From: an uncultured Eubacterium sp.
Lineage (GTDB): Bacteria > Bacillota > Clostridia > Peptostreptococcales > Anaerovoracaceae
Direction: 5' to 3'
Assembly (NCBI GenBank): GCA_900543485.1
Contig: UQRM01000011.1
Coordinates: forward strand, 1-64,000
Length of the DNA: 64,000 nt
In this document: one piece after another, positions 1 through 8,233 of the stretch
Numbering within the stretch: position 1 is the stretch's first letter
Layout of the letters: every line of letters starts with the position of its first letter
Notes under the pieces: generated by a model
Seen by the model: only the letters and a program-made list of their open reading frames with translations
Databases searched by the model: none
What the model was told of the DNA's origin: nothing
Made by a program: the position numbers and the translations under genes

Positions 1-2
1 TA

Positions 3-89
3 GACCACCAGTTATTGAAAGACAGCGAAATCGGTTACTATATTGAAACGCCAAAAACCAAAAACGGAAAACGGGAATTTCGACATTGA
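3..89 (+). pseudogene. Remnant of a phage/ICE tyrosine integrase
   Basis: The frame starting at base 3 is open to a TGA at 87-89 and reads HQLLKDSEIGYYIETPKTKN followed by GKREF. This resembles the central part of Tn916/phage-type tyrosine recombinases (the 'YYIE.PKT..G.R' stretch before the catalytic Arg block). The expected catalytic R-H-R-Y region is absent: after the TGA a different frame (19-150) is open but is not recognisable. Upstream sequence is outside the window. I read this as a decayed or deletion-joined integrase, inferred from a short match only. Confidence 0.5.
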
Positions 90-255
90 AAGCTATTATC
101 TTAAAGCGCTCAACACCATATTGGGCACAAACTACACGCCGGAAAAATGATCTCCTGCCCATCGTAGACCGGCCTCATGAACAAATAAAACGGCGATATG
201 TCTCCCCAATGCACGCAGCTGCAACACACATCTCCGAAAAGTATACGTCTCTGTA

Positions 256-290
256 AATCGGCGCCACCCCTTTGACGGGTGGCGCCGATT
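256..290. other. Perfect 14 bp inverted repeat
   Basis: AATCGGCGCCACCC at 256-269 is exactly complementary to 277-290 with a 7-nt loop. Neither side has a convincing T tract, so it may be a terminator remnant or a structure belonging to the element left of the window. Confidence 0.5.
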
Positions 291-311
291 GCAGGACATA
301 TAAACCCCACA

Positions 312-345
312 AAAGAAAGGCCGCCCCTGCGGGCGGTCTCCTTTT
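312..345 (-). terminator. Rho-independent terminator after the permease gene
   Basis: A GC-rich stem (319-326 with 331-338, loop CTGC) is followed on the minus strand by a T-rich run (TTTCTTTTG). It lies 30 bases beyond the permease stop codon. The plus-strand side is also T-rich, so it may act in both directions. Confidence 0.7.
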
Positions 346-375
346 GCTGTTGTATCTTAATGTAATTCAGGATCT

Positions 376-1875
376 TTATTTGTTAAGTGGCGGGAAGAGA
401 TCGTCGAAGGACTTTTCGCCCTGATCCAGCATGATGACGTCTCTTGCCTTTCCTCTCTTCACGTTGATATACCTTACGATCATAGGTACCACTACAGCTG
501 CGGTAGCTATACCGAATACCAGCTGATCCTCTATTACCAGCATTACCAAGCATACCGTCTGTACTATTGCAGCCGCCATAGGGAGCCACAGTACATGCCT
601 GTTCACCTTTGCCTTCAGGCATGTTTCCGGATCGTATCCTCTCTCCTTGAGTCTCTTTCTCATTACGACCTGAGACATACAGATTCCGATCCATGCCAGA
701 GTTCCCGTGAATCCCGAGATGGAGAGCAGGCTTCCGTACAGAGTTTCGAGAGCGCCGGTGAGCTCCGATACCAGACCGAGGATCAGTACTACCCACATGC
801 AGGCTACCGTGAACCATACGCAGTTTCTAGGATTTCCGTTCTTCGTTACCTTGGTGAGGAACTTAGGAGCAAGACCTTCCGTAGCCAGTCCATACATAGC
901 TCTTACCGTTCCGTAGAATCCGGTGTTAGCACAGCTGAATGCAGCTACTATTACTACAGCCGACATTACCATTCCGAAGAATCCCATGTCATAGTGGTTC
1001 ATGATGTCAGCAAATACAGGGTTTTCGTCGTTTGCCATCTCCCAAGGATATACCAGCAGTACCAGGATGATAGGAACGATGTACAGTCCCAGCAGTCTGT
1101 AGGTAACGCTTCTGCAGGCCTTCGGCACCGACTTCTCCGGATTCTGAGACTCGGCTGCCGCAAGTCCGACGATTTCCGTACCCTGACAGGTTACAAGTAC
1201 CAGCGTCATCTGAGTGAATACTATCAGTGCTCCGTTAGGGAAGAACGAATCCATAATGCTGCTGTCGCCGCCGAAGTTGATGGTTCCTCCGAGGAACTGA
1301 TCGCTGCCCCACAGGCCTACCCAGATACCGAATGCCAGTATAGCGAACAGTATGATGATAACTACCTTCGTGATCGCAAGACCCGACTCGATCTTCGCAA
1401 ATACGTTTACGGCCGAGATGTTTATTATCGTTATGGCCGCCATCGCTCCTATAGCCGTAGCTATGTAGAACGTGTTGCTGTCCACTCCGGTAACGTATAC
1501 CAGTACCGTAGCCATCGCTACCGCTTCAGACGGTACGTAAGCCACCCAGTTGCACCAGAATGCCCAGCCCATTCCTATGGACCATTGAGGCCCAAGGAAT
1601 TCTTTGGTGTAGGAGATGAACGATCCCTTTCGAGGGACGTTTACCAATAATTCCGCATAAGCCGTCATTACAGCGTAGATGATGATGCCTACGATAACGA
1701 ATGCCAGCAATACTGCCGGTCCCATGGTCTGGATGCTGAGCCCCAGCCCCAGGAAATAACACGATCCGATAACGCCGCCGAGACCGATGAACGTTACCTG
1801 CCAGCCCTTTATACCGCGGATCAGTTCGCCTTCTCTTTCCAGTTCGACTTCTCTGCCTTTTTCGCCGTCCAGCAT
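376..1875 (-). CDS. Amino-acid permease, APC superfamily
   Basis: Inner-membrane transporter of 499 residues with about 12 hydrophobic segments. The first segment carries the APC signature GLGGVIGSCYFLGLG, in which the unwound TM1 Gly motif contacts the substrate carboxylate, and it is preceded by a polar cytoplasmic N-terminus (MLDGEKGREVELEREGELIRG). A later AESQNPEKSVPKA stretch is typical of the AAT/GABA-permease branch. The start is the ATG at 1873-1875 behind AAGGAGG. The gene is monocistronic, bounded by terminators at 1921-1956 and 312-345. Substrate cannot be assigned from sequence; basic or branched amino acids or GABA are all possible. Confidence 0.85.
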   Translation of the reverse strand: MLDGEKGREVELEREGELIRGIKGWQVTFIGLGGVIGSCYFLGLGLSIQTMGPAVLLAFVIVGIIIYAVMTAYAELLVNVPRKGSFISYTKEFLGPQWSIGMGWAFWCNWVAYVPSEAVAMATVLVYVTGVDSNTFYIATAIGAMAAITIINISAVNVFAKIESGLAITKVVIIILFAILAFGIWVGLWGSDQFLGGTINFGGDSSIMDSFFPNGALIVFTQMTLVLVTCQGTEIVGLAAAESQNPEKSVPKACRSVTYRLLGLYIVPIILVLLVYPWEMANDENPVFADIMNHYDMGFFGMVMSAVVIVAAFSCANTGFYGTVRAMYGLATEGLAPKFLTKVTKNGNPRNCVWFTVACMWVVLILGLVSELTGALETLYGSLLSISGFTGTLAWIGICMSQVVMRKRLKERGYDPETCLKAKVNRHVLWLPMAAAIVQTVCLVMLVIEDQLVFGIATAAVVVPMIVRYINVKRGKARDVIMLDQGEKSFDDLFPPLNK

Positions 1876-1920
1876 ACTTTAACCTCCTTTTTCCATTAAG
1901 AATAAAAATAATGATAATAA

Positions 1921-1956
1921 CTAAAAAGGACCATACAAAATCAATTGTATGGTCCT
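1921..1956 (-). terminator. Rho-independent terminator of the scpA...response-regulator unit
   Basis: A perfect 12 bp stem (1927-1938 with 1945-1956, 6-nt loop) is followed on the minus strand by TTTTTAG. It lies about 100 bases after the response-regulator stop and upstream of the permease, separating the two units. Confidence 0.85.
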
Positions 1957-2058
1957 AAACAGCCGTAGATATATTATCCGTTCAAGCTTACAAAACTTGC
2001 CAGACACCATCTGTCCCGAAGCGCTTCCCCGATCACCGCTCATGAGTTGATCCGGGCA

Positions 2059-2823
2059 TCACTCGTTCCGGTCTATGGTGAATATTAACTTGTTTTTATC
2101 GTTCTCCACATTGATACGAATCTCGCTCAACATGACCTTCCGGCCTGATATCCTCAAGATCATATCGCACAACGTATCCGCCTTCACGGAGAAGAACAGT
2201 TCTCTGATATATCTGATTATAGCAATGTTCTGAAAATTGTCAAGGAGATTTTTTTCAAAAACTGTTAAAACTTCCGCAGCGACCAATTCAATGGTATCGC
2301 TGTTCATGAACACGCTGACGTTTCTCGGGCCTTTACCGGTCATAGTCTTGAGAAGGGATGAGAACTCCCGCTTGATCTCGTCTTCTATCTTCTTCTTGTT
2401 TTCCGGCAATACCGCGTCGCTCTTCCGCTTCTTCTCATAGATAGCCCTGGCCTGATCTTCCATGACCTTCAACAGTTCCTGGACATTGACCGGCTTCAAC
2501 ACGTATTTATCTATCCCTACATCTATGGCGCTCAACACTATGTTCACATCACTGACGGCAGAAACCACGACAGCTCTCGCTTCACTGCCCTGCTCCCTCA
2601 GCTGCTTCAGCATCTCTATCCCGTCAAGCTCGGGCATATAAAAATCCGCGATGATGATATCGGGGCGAAAATCCTCATAAAGCTCCAGACCGCGCTGCCC
2701 ATTCTCGCCTACAAGGACCTTCCCGACACGCCGCTTCAGCACGTCGGCCAATTCTTCCCTGGCCGCCTCATCATCCTCCACATACAGCACCTTCATATTT
2801 TTCAAGATCTCATCTGTATCCAT
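2059..2823 (-). CDS. Two-component response regulator with uncharacterised C-terminal domain
   Basis: An N-terminal CheY-like receiver (about residues 10-125) with acidic pair D17/D18, phospho-acceptor D60 (in IIIADFYMPELDG), S88 and K110. The remaining ~120 residues are not a recognisable DNA-binding HTH; they contain a charged linker (KKRKSD...KKKIEDEIKREF) and a mixed segment ending in DKNKLIFTIDRNE. The output is therefore unknown and may be protein-protein. I chose the ATG at 2821-2823, behind GAAGGAG, rather than the longer open frame to 2883, because it begins 4 bases after the kinase stop. It is the partner of the kinase just upstream. Confidence 0.85.
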   Translation of the reverse strand: MDTDEILKNMKVLYVEDDEAAREELADVLKRRVGKVLVGENGQRGLELYEDFRPDIIIADFYMPELDGIEMLKQLREQGSEARAVVVSAVSDVNIVLSAIDVGIDKYVLKPVNVQELLKVMEDQARAIYEKKRKSDAVLPENKKKIEDEIKREFSSLLKTMTGKGPRNVSVFMNSDTIELVAAEVLTVFEKNLLDNFQNIAIIRYIRELFFSVKADTLCDMILRISGRKVMLSEIRINVENDKNKLIFTIDRNE

Positions 2824-2827
2824 AGTC

Positions 2828-4591
2828 TTATTGCTCCTTCTTCTCCCGGCTGGCCGGTATCGTAACGTCGAATTCCACTCCACCTTTCACATTTTTCATG
2901 GAGATACTGCCGTTCAGCCTGTCCTCCACGATACAGCGGGAAATATAGAGGCCCAATCCTGTCCCGCCCGATTCCTCTCTGGTCGTGAAATAAGGCTCGA
3001 ATATACGCTGACTGTATTGAGGATCTATACCCTCTCCTGTATTGAATACGGATATCCTTATCATATCTCCTTCATCGGAAACTTTCACCGCTATATTCCT
3101 CTCGTCCGGATGAGCGTCGACGATAGCGTCTCTGGCGTTGTTCAGCAAATTGAATATCACATGGGTCATATCGTTGTAATAGCCATATGCCTTCCGCTCC
3201 GTATCGCAGACGATATTTATCTTTATCTTATGGAGATTGATACTTTCCTCCATCAGAGAAATGGCGCTGTCAACACAATCCACAACATCAAAGGAGACTT
3301 TTTCCTTCGTCGGCTTGAGGAATTCCGAAAAGTCAGTTATGGTCTCCGACATCTCGCCCACGATGTTCTCCACTTTATGGACACTCTTCTCCAGCCGCCT
3401 CTCGTCCAGATCGCCATAGCGATAGCTGTCCAGCAGATTAGCCAATATCAGGTTTATCGTATTCAACGGCTGCTTCCACTGGTGAGTTATGTTACCTACC
3501 ATCTCCCCTATCTTCGCCTGTCTCGACTGGTATATGGTGATTATCTCCAGCTCTCTGTTTTCTTCTTCCAAAGTGTTCGTCTTCTTTATGAATGGTCTGG
3601 CGAAAGCAATGAGGAACGCCGCGAAAATAATAGCCAGGAACAAGCCCATCAGCATCATGGTACGAGTCACGGCATTTATAGGACCATATACCGTATCTTC
3701 CGGCTGAGTCGTGATAAAGGTCCATCCGTTTCGCAGCTTGGAATAACTGAGGATCTTCTCCTTTCCGTCGAATTCATACTGTACCATACCCGAACGGGCA
3801 TCGGAGTCTTCAGAAACTTCCGCGGCCAGCGCCTTGCCTATGATAGCCTCCTCATCTTCCGACTCCTCGTCGTTCCTGATGATGAACTGATAGTTCTCGT
3901 CCAACAATGCGGAATGGCCGCCATCGTACAGACTCATATCTTCGATCACCTGAGTGATATCGTCAGCGTTTATATCAGCTCCCGCCACGCCTATAAACAT
4001 CTGATCCATATATATCGCAACGGAATACGAGAAGACATCCTCATTTATATCCTCATCGTAGTATGAGGATATCCAGACTCCGTAATCCTTTCCCTGAGGC
4101 TTGAAAAAATATTCCATATTTTTTTCATAGGGAAGTTCGAAGCTTCTCTTGTTGTTTTTGTCCGCGAATATTTCCTCTGTCTCCCCGTTATCACGGACCA
4201 CATACCACACCTCATCATTCCTTCCGGTCAGTTCGGGATTGAAGGTGACGTAGAGGCTGTGAGCGCTCTTTATAGTCTCCAGATTGCTTTTTATCATCTC
4301 CGACACTTCTTCCATGTAGCTGTCCATATACGGGATCGGCCCTGCCTCAAAGCCATCCACGTCAAATGTGGTCGCCACATAGGATGCCAATGAGTCAGTG
4401 AGTCCTTCCATATGGTTGAACTCGGCGCTGAAATCGTTGGCGTAATCTTCTGTGACGGCCACTATCTTCTCATCTATCTCATCGCTGAGATAAGATGTAC
4501 TGTTGAGCGTCGCTACGGCGCCTATCGTGAAAGCGATAGTCATTGAAAATACCACTATCAGACAAATGGTCTTAATGAGAGTCTTGTTCAT
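2828..4591 (-). CDS. Membrane sensor histidine kinase with extracellular Cache-type domain
   Basis: 587 residues. TM1 is at about 8-30. A large extracytoplasmic region (30-310) follows with the dCache-like pattern of YMDSYMEEVSEMI, WYVVRDNGETEE, VWISSYYDEDINED and VAGADI. TM2 (MMLMGLFLAIIFAAFLIAF) comes next, then a coiled coil. The dimerisation/phosphoacceptor box is ITHQWKQPLNTI (His near residue 370), and the ATPase domain has NLLNNARDAI (N box), GEGIDP (G1) and GGTGLGLYI (G2). The THQWKQPL box belongs to the family common in Cache-type kinases. It probably senses a small extracellular ligand and phosphorylates the adjacent regulator. It starts 12 bases after the electron-transfer gene, so it is co-transcribed with it. 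Confidence 0.9.
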   Translation of the reverse strand: MNKTLIKTICLIVVFSMTIAFTIGAVATLNSTSYLSDEIDEKIVAVTEDYANDFSAEFNHMEGLTDSLASYVATTFDVDGFEAGPIPYMDSYMEEVSEMIKSNLETIKSAHSLYVTFNPELTGRNDEVWYVVRDNGETEEIFADKNNKRSFELPYEKNMEYFFKPQGKDYGVWISSYYDEDINEDVFSYSVAIYMDQMFIGVAGADINADDITQVIEDMSLYDGGHSALLDENYQFIIRNDEESEDEEAIIGKALAAEVSEDSDARSGMVQYEFDGKEKILSYSKLRNGWTFITTQPEDTVYGPINAVTRTMMLMGLFLAIIFAAFLIAFARPFIKKTNTLEEENRELEIITIYQSRQAKIGEMVGNITHQWKQPLNTINLILANLLDSYRYGDLDERRLEKSVHKVENIVGEMSETITDFSEFLKPTKEKVSFDVVDCVDSAISLMEESINLHKIKINIVCDTERKAYGYYNDMTHVIFNLLNNARDAIVDAHPDERNIAVKVSDEGDMIRISVFNTGEGIDPQYSQRIFEPYFTTREESGGTGLGLYISRCIVEDRLNGSISMKNVKGGVEFDVTIPASREKKEQ

Positions 4592-4603
4592 ATTTGGATT
4601 ATA

Positions 4604-5656
4604 TCATACACCCAACAGTTCTCCAACATCTACGTTCCTGCATTTGCACATCTTGCTCACATGTCCGGTTCTGTCAGTGTGTCCGCATGCCCCGCAGATC
4701 CCTTCTCCGCAGCACATCCTGAAATTATTGCAGAACACCAGCTTCCGCGACGGTATTTCCAGGCACTCCGCCAGCGTCTTTATATAATAATCCGACGCCA
4801 GGATCATAACCCTGTCATAAGCCTCCACTTTATCGATTCCCGGAGGAGACGGATATCTTCCCTTTGCTCGTTCCGCCTTCAAGACCTCCGTCATTTCCAG
4901 CAGCGATACAGCGCCGGCCTTTACCATCCCATCATCCATACCTTTCACTGTCCTCAGATTATCCGAAATCATCTCCTCCCCTATCTTTTCAGTATCTATC
5001 AGCAGATCTGTCCTCACCTTTCCGTCGGCGGCTGTCAGCAGATTGACAGCAGGTGCGAACCCTGCTCCTTTTGTCATCACCAGCCATCGCCTTTCCTGCG
5101 GCTTTCCCTGCCCTGACGCGGATCCTCCTGCTCTGACGCTCCTGACATCATCTCTCAGACCCGGAAGACCTCCTCCCAGCAGACCGTTCCTGTACACGCC
5201 TCTAAGCATCAGCATATCTTCCGCCTCGGCCACAGCCTTAGTTTTCGCCGAAATGATCTTAATCGCCAGGAATATCTTACCCTCTTTCGCATCCGTTCTC
5301 ATTATTGAGACAGGCACATTTGAAACGGCGCTCCTCCCTACAGGATTGACGAATACGAAGCTGCCTGGCCGTGATGCCCTGAGAGCAAAGCCTTTTGACA
5401 CCTTCAGCACAAGCACCAGCAAATCGCTGCCATACCATGTTTTTTTCAATATCTCGACGGGGCGGTCTTCCCGCCTCTGTAGTACGGCTCCGCCATTCTG
5501 GATGTACTCGTTATACACGCACACACCGGCCCACCGACAGTCGCATTCTCCACGCCCCGCCAATCTGCTGCATACAAGACAGTCGCCTGTTTCCGCCAGC
5601 GGACACGGGCAGTTGTCCGTGCCTATATCGGCACACAATTCATTTATATATGTCAT
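4604..5656 (-). CDS. PyrK-like iron-sulfur flavoprotein (electron-transfer subunit)
   Basis: About 350 residues. The middle (about 60-230) resembles the FAD/NAD-binding half of the PyrK/sulfide-dehydrogenase family (RPGSFVFVNPVG; PVSIMRTD; TKGAGFAPAVNLL). The C-terminus has a PyrK-like cluster motif CCGEGICGACG followed by MCKC. The N-terminus carries eight cysteines in the first 46 residues (C8, C16, C18, C26, C29, C38, C40, C46), which could bind an additional cluster or zinc. The start is the ATG at 5654-5656 behind GGGGAGG; the open frame runs on to 5731, but that start has no ribosome site. No partner dehydrogenase (PyrD, GltA) lies nearby, so its acceptor is unknown. It sits between a cell-wall carboxypeptidase and a two-component system. 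Confidence 0.7.
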   Translation of the reverse strand: MTYINELCADIGTDNCPCPLAETGDCLVCSRLAGRGECDCRWAGVCVYNEYIQNGGAVLQRREDRPVEILKKTWYGSDLLVLVLKVSKGFALRASRPGSFVFVNPVGRSAVSNVPVSIMRTDAKEGKIFLAIKIISAKTKAVAEAEDMLMLRGVYRNGLLGGGLPGLRDDVRSVRAGGSASGQGKPQERRWLVMTKGAGFAPAVNLLTAADGKVRTDLLIDTEKIGEEMISDNLRTVKGMDDGMVKAGAVSLLEMTEVLKAERAKGRYPSPPGIDKVEAYDRVMILASDYYIKTLAECLEIPSRKLVFCNNFRMCCGEGICGACGHTDRTGHVSKMCKCRNVDVGELLGV

Positions 5657-5720
5657 GGTTTCCTCCCCAAATACGCATATTTTCGTATCTTCTATACTAT
5701 GCGTCTCGAAGGGAAGGAGT

Positions 5721-6569
5721 TCATTTTCCACGCGCGAATCCGTAGTCCATCAACCGATAAGCGTCCTCAAACCAGTCGGGCGCGCTCATGACAACAGCTA
5801 TCATCGTCCGCCCTTCTCTGGTCGCCGATGCCACCAGCGTCCTTCCGGAGCTCTGCGTGTATCCTATCTTTATCCCGTTCCCGCCTTCATATTGCCTTAT
5901 CGTCTTGTTCTTATTGATGAATCCTATGTACTCGCTCATACTGCGCTCTGCTTTTCTGGATGGTGATGCCACTATTTTTCTGAAAACATCGTTTTTCATG
6001 GCCTCCCTTGCGATGATCGCCATGTCCCGCACTGTCGTGTAATGATCCTCATCAAAAAGTCCGCTTGGATTGGTAAAATGAGTTCCATCGCACCCCAGCT
6101 CCTCCGCCCTGTCGTTCATCATTGCGACGAAATTCTCCCGGCCCCCGCCTATGATCTCTGCTAAAGCCTCAGCCGCGTCGTTGCCCGATACCAGCATGAG
6201 ACCGTAGAGCAAATCCTCTACTGATATTTTCTCCCCTGCCTCCAGGTATATGGACGAGCCTTCCACGCCCTGCGCCGACGCAGGGACAGTCACCTTTTGC
6301 TCTATAGGGCTGTCGTACCTTTCCAGCACTTCCAGCGTCACAAGCGCGGTCATTATCTTAGTGGTGCTGGCCGGATACGCCTTCTGGTCAGCGCACTTTT
6401 CATAAAGCACCCGTCCCGTATCGCCTTCTATCAAAATCGCCTGTCCTGCCGAAATACCAATGTTTCCGCCCGATGTATCGACGATGCCATGCTCCTGTAC
6501 ATACAAGCCGAAGCCCGCCGCCACCGCCAGTACTACAGCTAATATAAATATGGTCTTTTTCCTGTTCAT
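5721..6569 (-). CDS. dacF: D-alanyl-D-alanine carboxypeptidase (peptidase S11)
   Basis: A 282-residue penicillin-binding protein that trims the terminal D-Ala of peptidoglycan pentapeptides. An uncleaved or cleavable N-terminal hydrophobic segment (about 5-24) exports it. The active-site triad motifs are visible: SxxK as S68-T-T-K71 (ASTTKIM), SxN as SGNDAAEA, and KxG as GIKIGYTQSSG (KIG instead of the usual KTG). The C-terminal PBP5-type beta domain of DacA is missing, so it is a short form like some sporulation or DacF-type enzymes. It is part of the scpAB transcription unit. Confidence 0.9.
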   Translation of the reverse strand: MNRKKTIFILAVVLAVAAGFGLYVQEHGIVDTSGGNIGISAGQAILIEGDTGRVLYEKCADQKAYPASTTKIMTALVTLEVLERYDSPIEQKVTVPASAQGVEGSSIYLEAGEKISVEDLLYGLMLVSGNDAAEALAEIIGGGRENFVAMMNDRAEELGCDGTHFTNPSGLFDEDHYTTVRDMAIIAREAMKNDVFRKIVASPSRKAERSMSEYIGFINKNKTIRQYEGGNGIKIGYTQSSGRTLVASATREGRTMIAVVMSAPDWFEDAYRLMDYGFARGK

Positions 6570-6609
6570 AAAAAAATCCCCTCTGTCACATTACGCGGCA
6601 GCAAGGGAT
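6570..6609 (-). terminator. Possible weak terminator/attenuator before dacF
   Basis: An imperfect stem (6576-6582 with 6603-6609) is directly followed on the minus strand by a run of seven T residues that abuts the dacF start codon. The GAGGGG that would serve as dacF ribosome site is inside the right arm, so folding could reduce both read-through and translation. Stem pairing is short and includes a wobble pair. Confidence 0.4.
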
Positions 6610-6622
6610 GTTATTACAGTTA

Positions 6623-7228
6623 TTATTTCTTTTCGGGAAGATCCAGCGATATCTGCTGAGCATACAGCCCTTCCGAATCAAAAGCTGTCAACTGGTCATC
6701 TTCTCCCACTCCTTCTATATCGCCTATATCCGGCAGCTCCTTCAACGTCTCGAATCCAAACTGTTTAAGGAAAATGTCGGTAGTCCCGTAAAGCATAGGC
6801 CTTCCCACAGCCTCAGATCTTCCTACCTGAGTAACCAGCCCCTTTTTTTCCAGGCCCTCTATCACCCTGTCGCATTTGATACCTCTTACCGCTTCTATTT
6901 CGCCTTTGGTAACAGGCTGTCTGTAGGCGATGATGGCCAGCACTTCCAGCGCCGACTGTGTCAGCTTCCTGCGTTTCACAGGTGTACACAGTCTCTCTAT
7001 GTACCCCAGGTTCTCCTTTCTCGTTACGAACTGAAAGCTTTTGTTGACCTCTCTGATAACGATACCTCGGCTTTCCCGCTCGTATTCCTCCTTAAGTTCC
7101 CTGCAGCAGGCATATATCTCCTCTTTATCCTCGTTGAATATCTCTGCCATTTCCTTGACTCCCAGGGGCTCGCCCCAGATGAACATCATGGACTCTATCG
7201 CTGATTTTATAGTCTTCCTACTGGCCAT
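6623..7228 (-). CDS. scpB: Segregation and condensation protein B
   Basis: A 201-residue winged-helix kleisin partner of the SMC-ScpAB condensin complex. The typical ScpB sequence is visible: KSAIESMMFIWGEPLG at the start, LTQSALEVLAIIAYRQPVTKGEIEAVRG in the middle, and GRPMLYGTTDIFLKQFG followed by LPDI near the end. Length is normal. Its start codon overlaps the end of scpA by 11 bases, as is common for translationally coupled scpAB. Confidence 0.96.
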   Translation of the reverse strand: MASRKTIKSAIESMMFIWGEPLGVKEMAEIFNEDKEEIYACCRELKEEYERESRGIVIREVNKSFQFVTRKENLGYIERLCTPVKRRKLTQSALEVLAIIAYRQPVTKGEIEAVRGIKCDRVIEGLEKKGLVTQVGRSEAVGRPMLYGTTDIFLKQFGFETLKELPDIGDIEGVGEDDQLTAFDSEGLYAQQISLDLPEKK

Positions 7229-8045
7229 TCTCCATCTCCTTCACCTCTGTATCTTCAGTCGCGTTAGCCCCATCACCTGCTGGACCTGCATCCGGTTCCG
7301 CCATCAGCCTTTTTGTCGCTCGCACCATTATATCACCGAAAAGCCGATGCTGCCGGGCTTCCAGACGCTGCTGCTTCATCATTTCCAGCACCGATGAAAA
7401 AGTCACAGCCGTATCGTACCTGTCGTTTTTTTTCTGCACAAGTTCCCTGAAATCCGCTTCTCTGCCCGGCCTTTCCTTAAAGAAAGTCCTGATGTCCTCC
7501 ATCCTGAGCTCCGTCGTTATACGTTGCCTTTCACTTCTCATATGATGGCGCCTGATCTCTTCCAGCTTTCTCTTCCTGTCCAGAAACCTCTCGAAAGCCG
7601 ATACGAACTGCTCTATGTCCAGCGCCAGGTATTCGTCAGGTTCACCGGTATACTCGTTCAGATCTTCCTGAGGTTTTTCCAGAAAGCCGCTGTTTTCTTC
7701 CATGCGTCTCTCCAGCATCTCGGAAGCGGCCTTGAACTTCTTATATTCCAGCAGTTTGGCTACCAGCTCAGTCCTGGGATCCTCCACCGCTTCTCCCTCT
7801 CCTGTACTTACAGGAGCTCTCGGCAGCAGCATCTTGGACTTTATTTCCAGAAGCAGGGCGGCCAGCGCCATGAACTCGGAGGCGGCGCCCACGTCTGCCT
7901 TTTCCATATCACCTACATATTCCAGATACTGATCGGTGATCTCCGCGATCCTGATATCGTATATGCTCATCCGGGCATGCTCTATCAGATACACCATCAG
8001 AGCAAAAGGGCCTTCAAAAACATCGGTCTTGACTCTGTATCCCAT
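7218..8045 (-). CDS. scpA: Segregation and condensation protein A (kleisin)
   Basis: About 275 residues. The N-terminus VFEGPFALMVYLIEHARMSI matches the ScpA SMC-neck-binding region (canonical FEGPLDLLLHLI), and RIAEITDQYLEY follows. The C-terminal winged helix (about 200-260) binds the SMC cap. I start it at the ATG at 8043-8045 behind GGAGGAAAAG; the open frame continues 24 bases further to 8069 but without ribosome site. It heads the unit scpA-scpB-dacF-electron transfer-kinase-regulator. Confidence 0.94.
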   Translation of the reverse strand: MGYRVKTDVFEGPFALMVYLIEHARMSIYDIRIAEITDQYLEYVGDMEKADVGAASEFMALAALLLEIKSKMLLPRAPVSTGEGEAVEDPRTELVAKLLEYKKFKAASEMLERRMEENSGFLEKPQEDLNEYTGEPDEYLALDIEQFVSAFERFLDRKRKLEEIRRHHMRSERQRITTELRMEDIRTFFKERPGREADFRELVQKKNDRYDTAVTFSSVLEMMKQQRLEARQHRLFGDIMVRATKRLMAEPDAGPAGDGANATEDTEVKEMENGQ

Positions 8046-8144
8046 CTTTTCCTCCATAGCAAGATCCATCCGTCATACAATTATTACATTTTACCACAGC
8101 ATGGCATGGAAAATCAAATGACAGGTCCTGAGATATCTCCAGCA

Positions 8145-8173
8145 AAGCCAAAACCCCGCCTGACGGCGGGGTC
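8145..8173 (-). terminator. Rho-independent terminator of the aminotransferase gene
   Basis: A GC-rich stem (8153-8160 with 8165-8172, loop TGAC) is followed on the minus strand by TTTTGGCTTT, 60 bases after the aminotransferase stop. Confidence 0.85.
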
Positions 8174-8233
8174 TTGAGGTATTTAGATGAATATTACACC
8201 GATATTCTCATCTACTTATTTATGTGTCTGTCC

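Noticed and set aside
595..1650. Long plus-strand open frame (351 codons) opposite the amino-acid permease
   Set aside because: Antisense shadow; biased Ser/Tyr/Arg-rich composition and no ribosome site.
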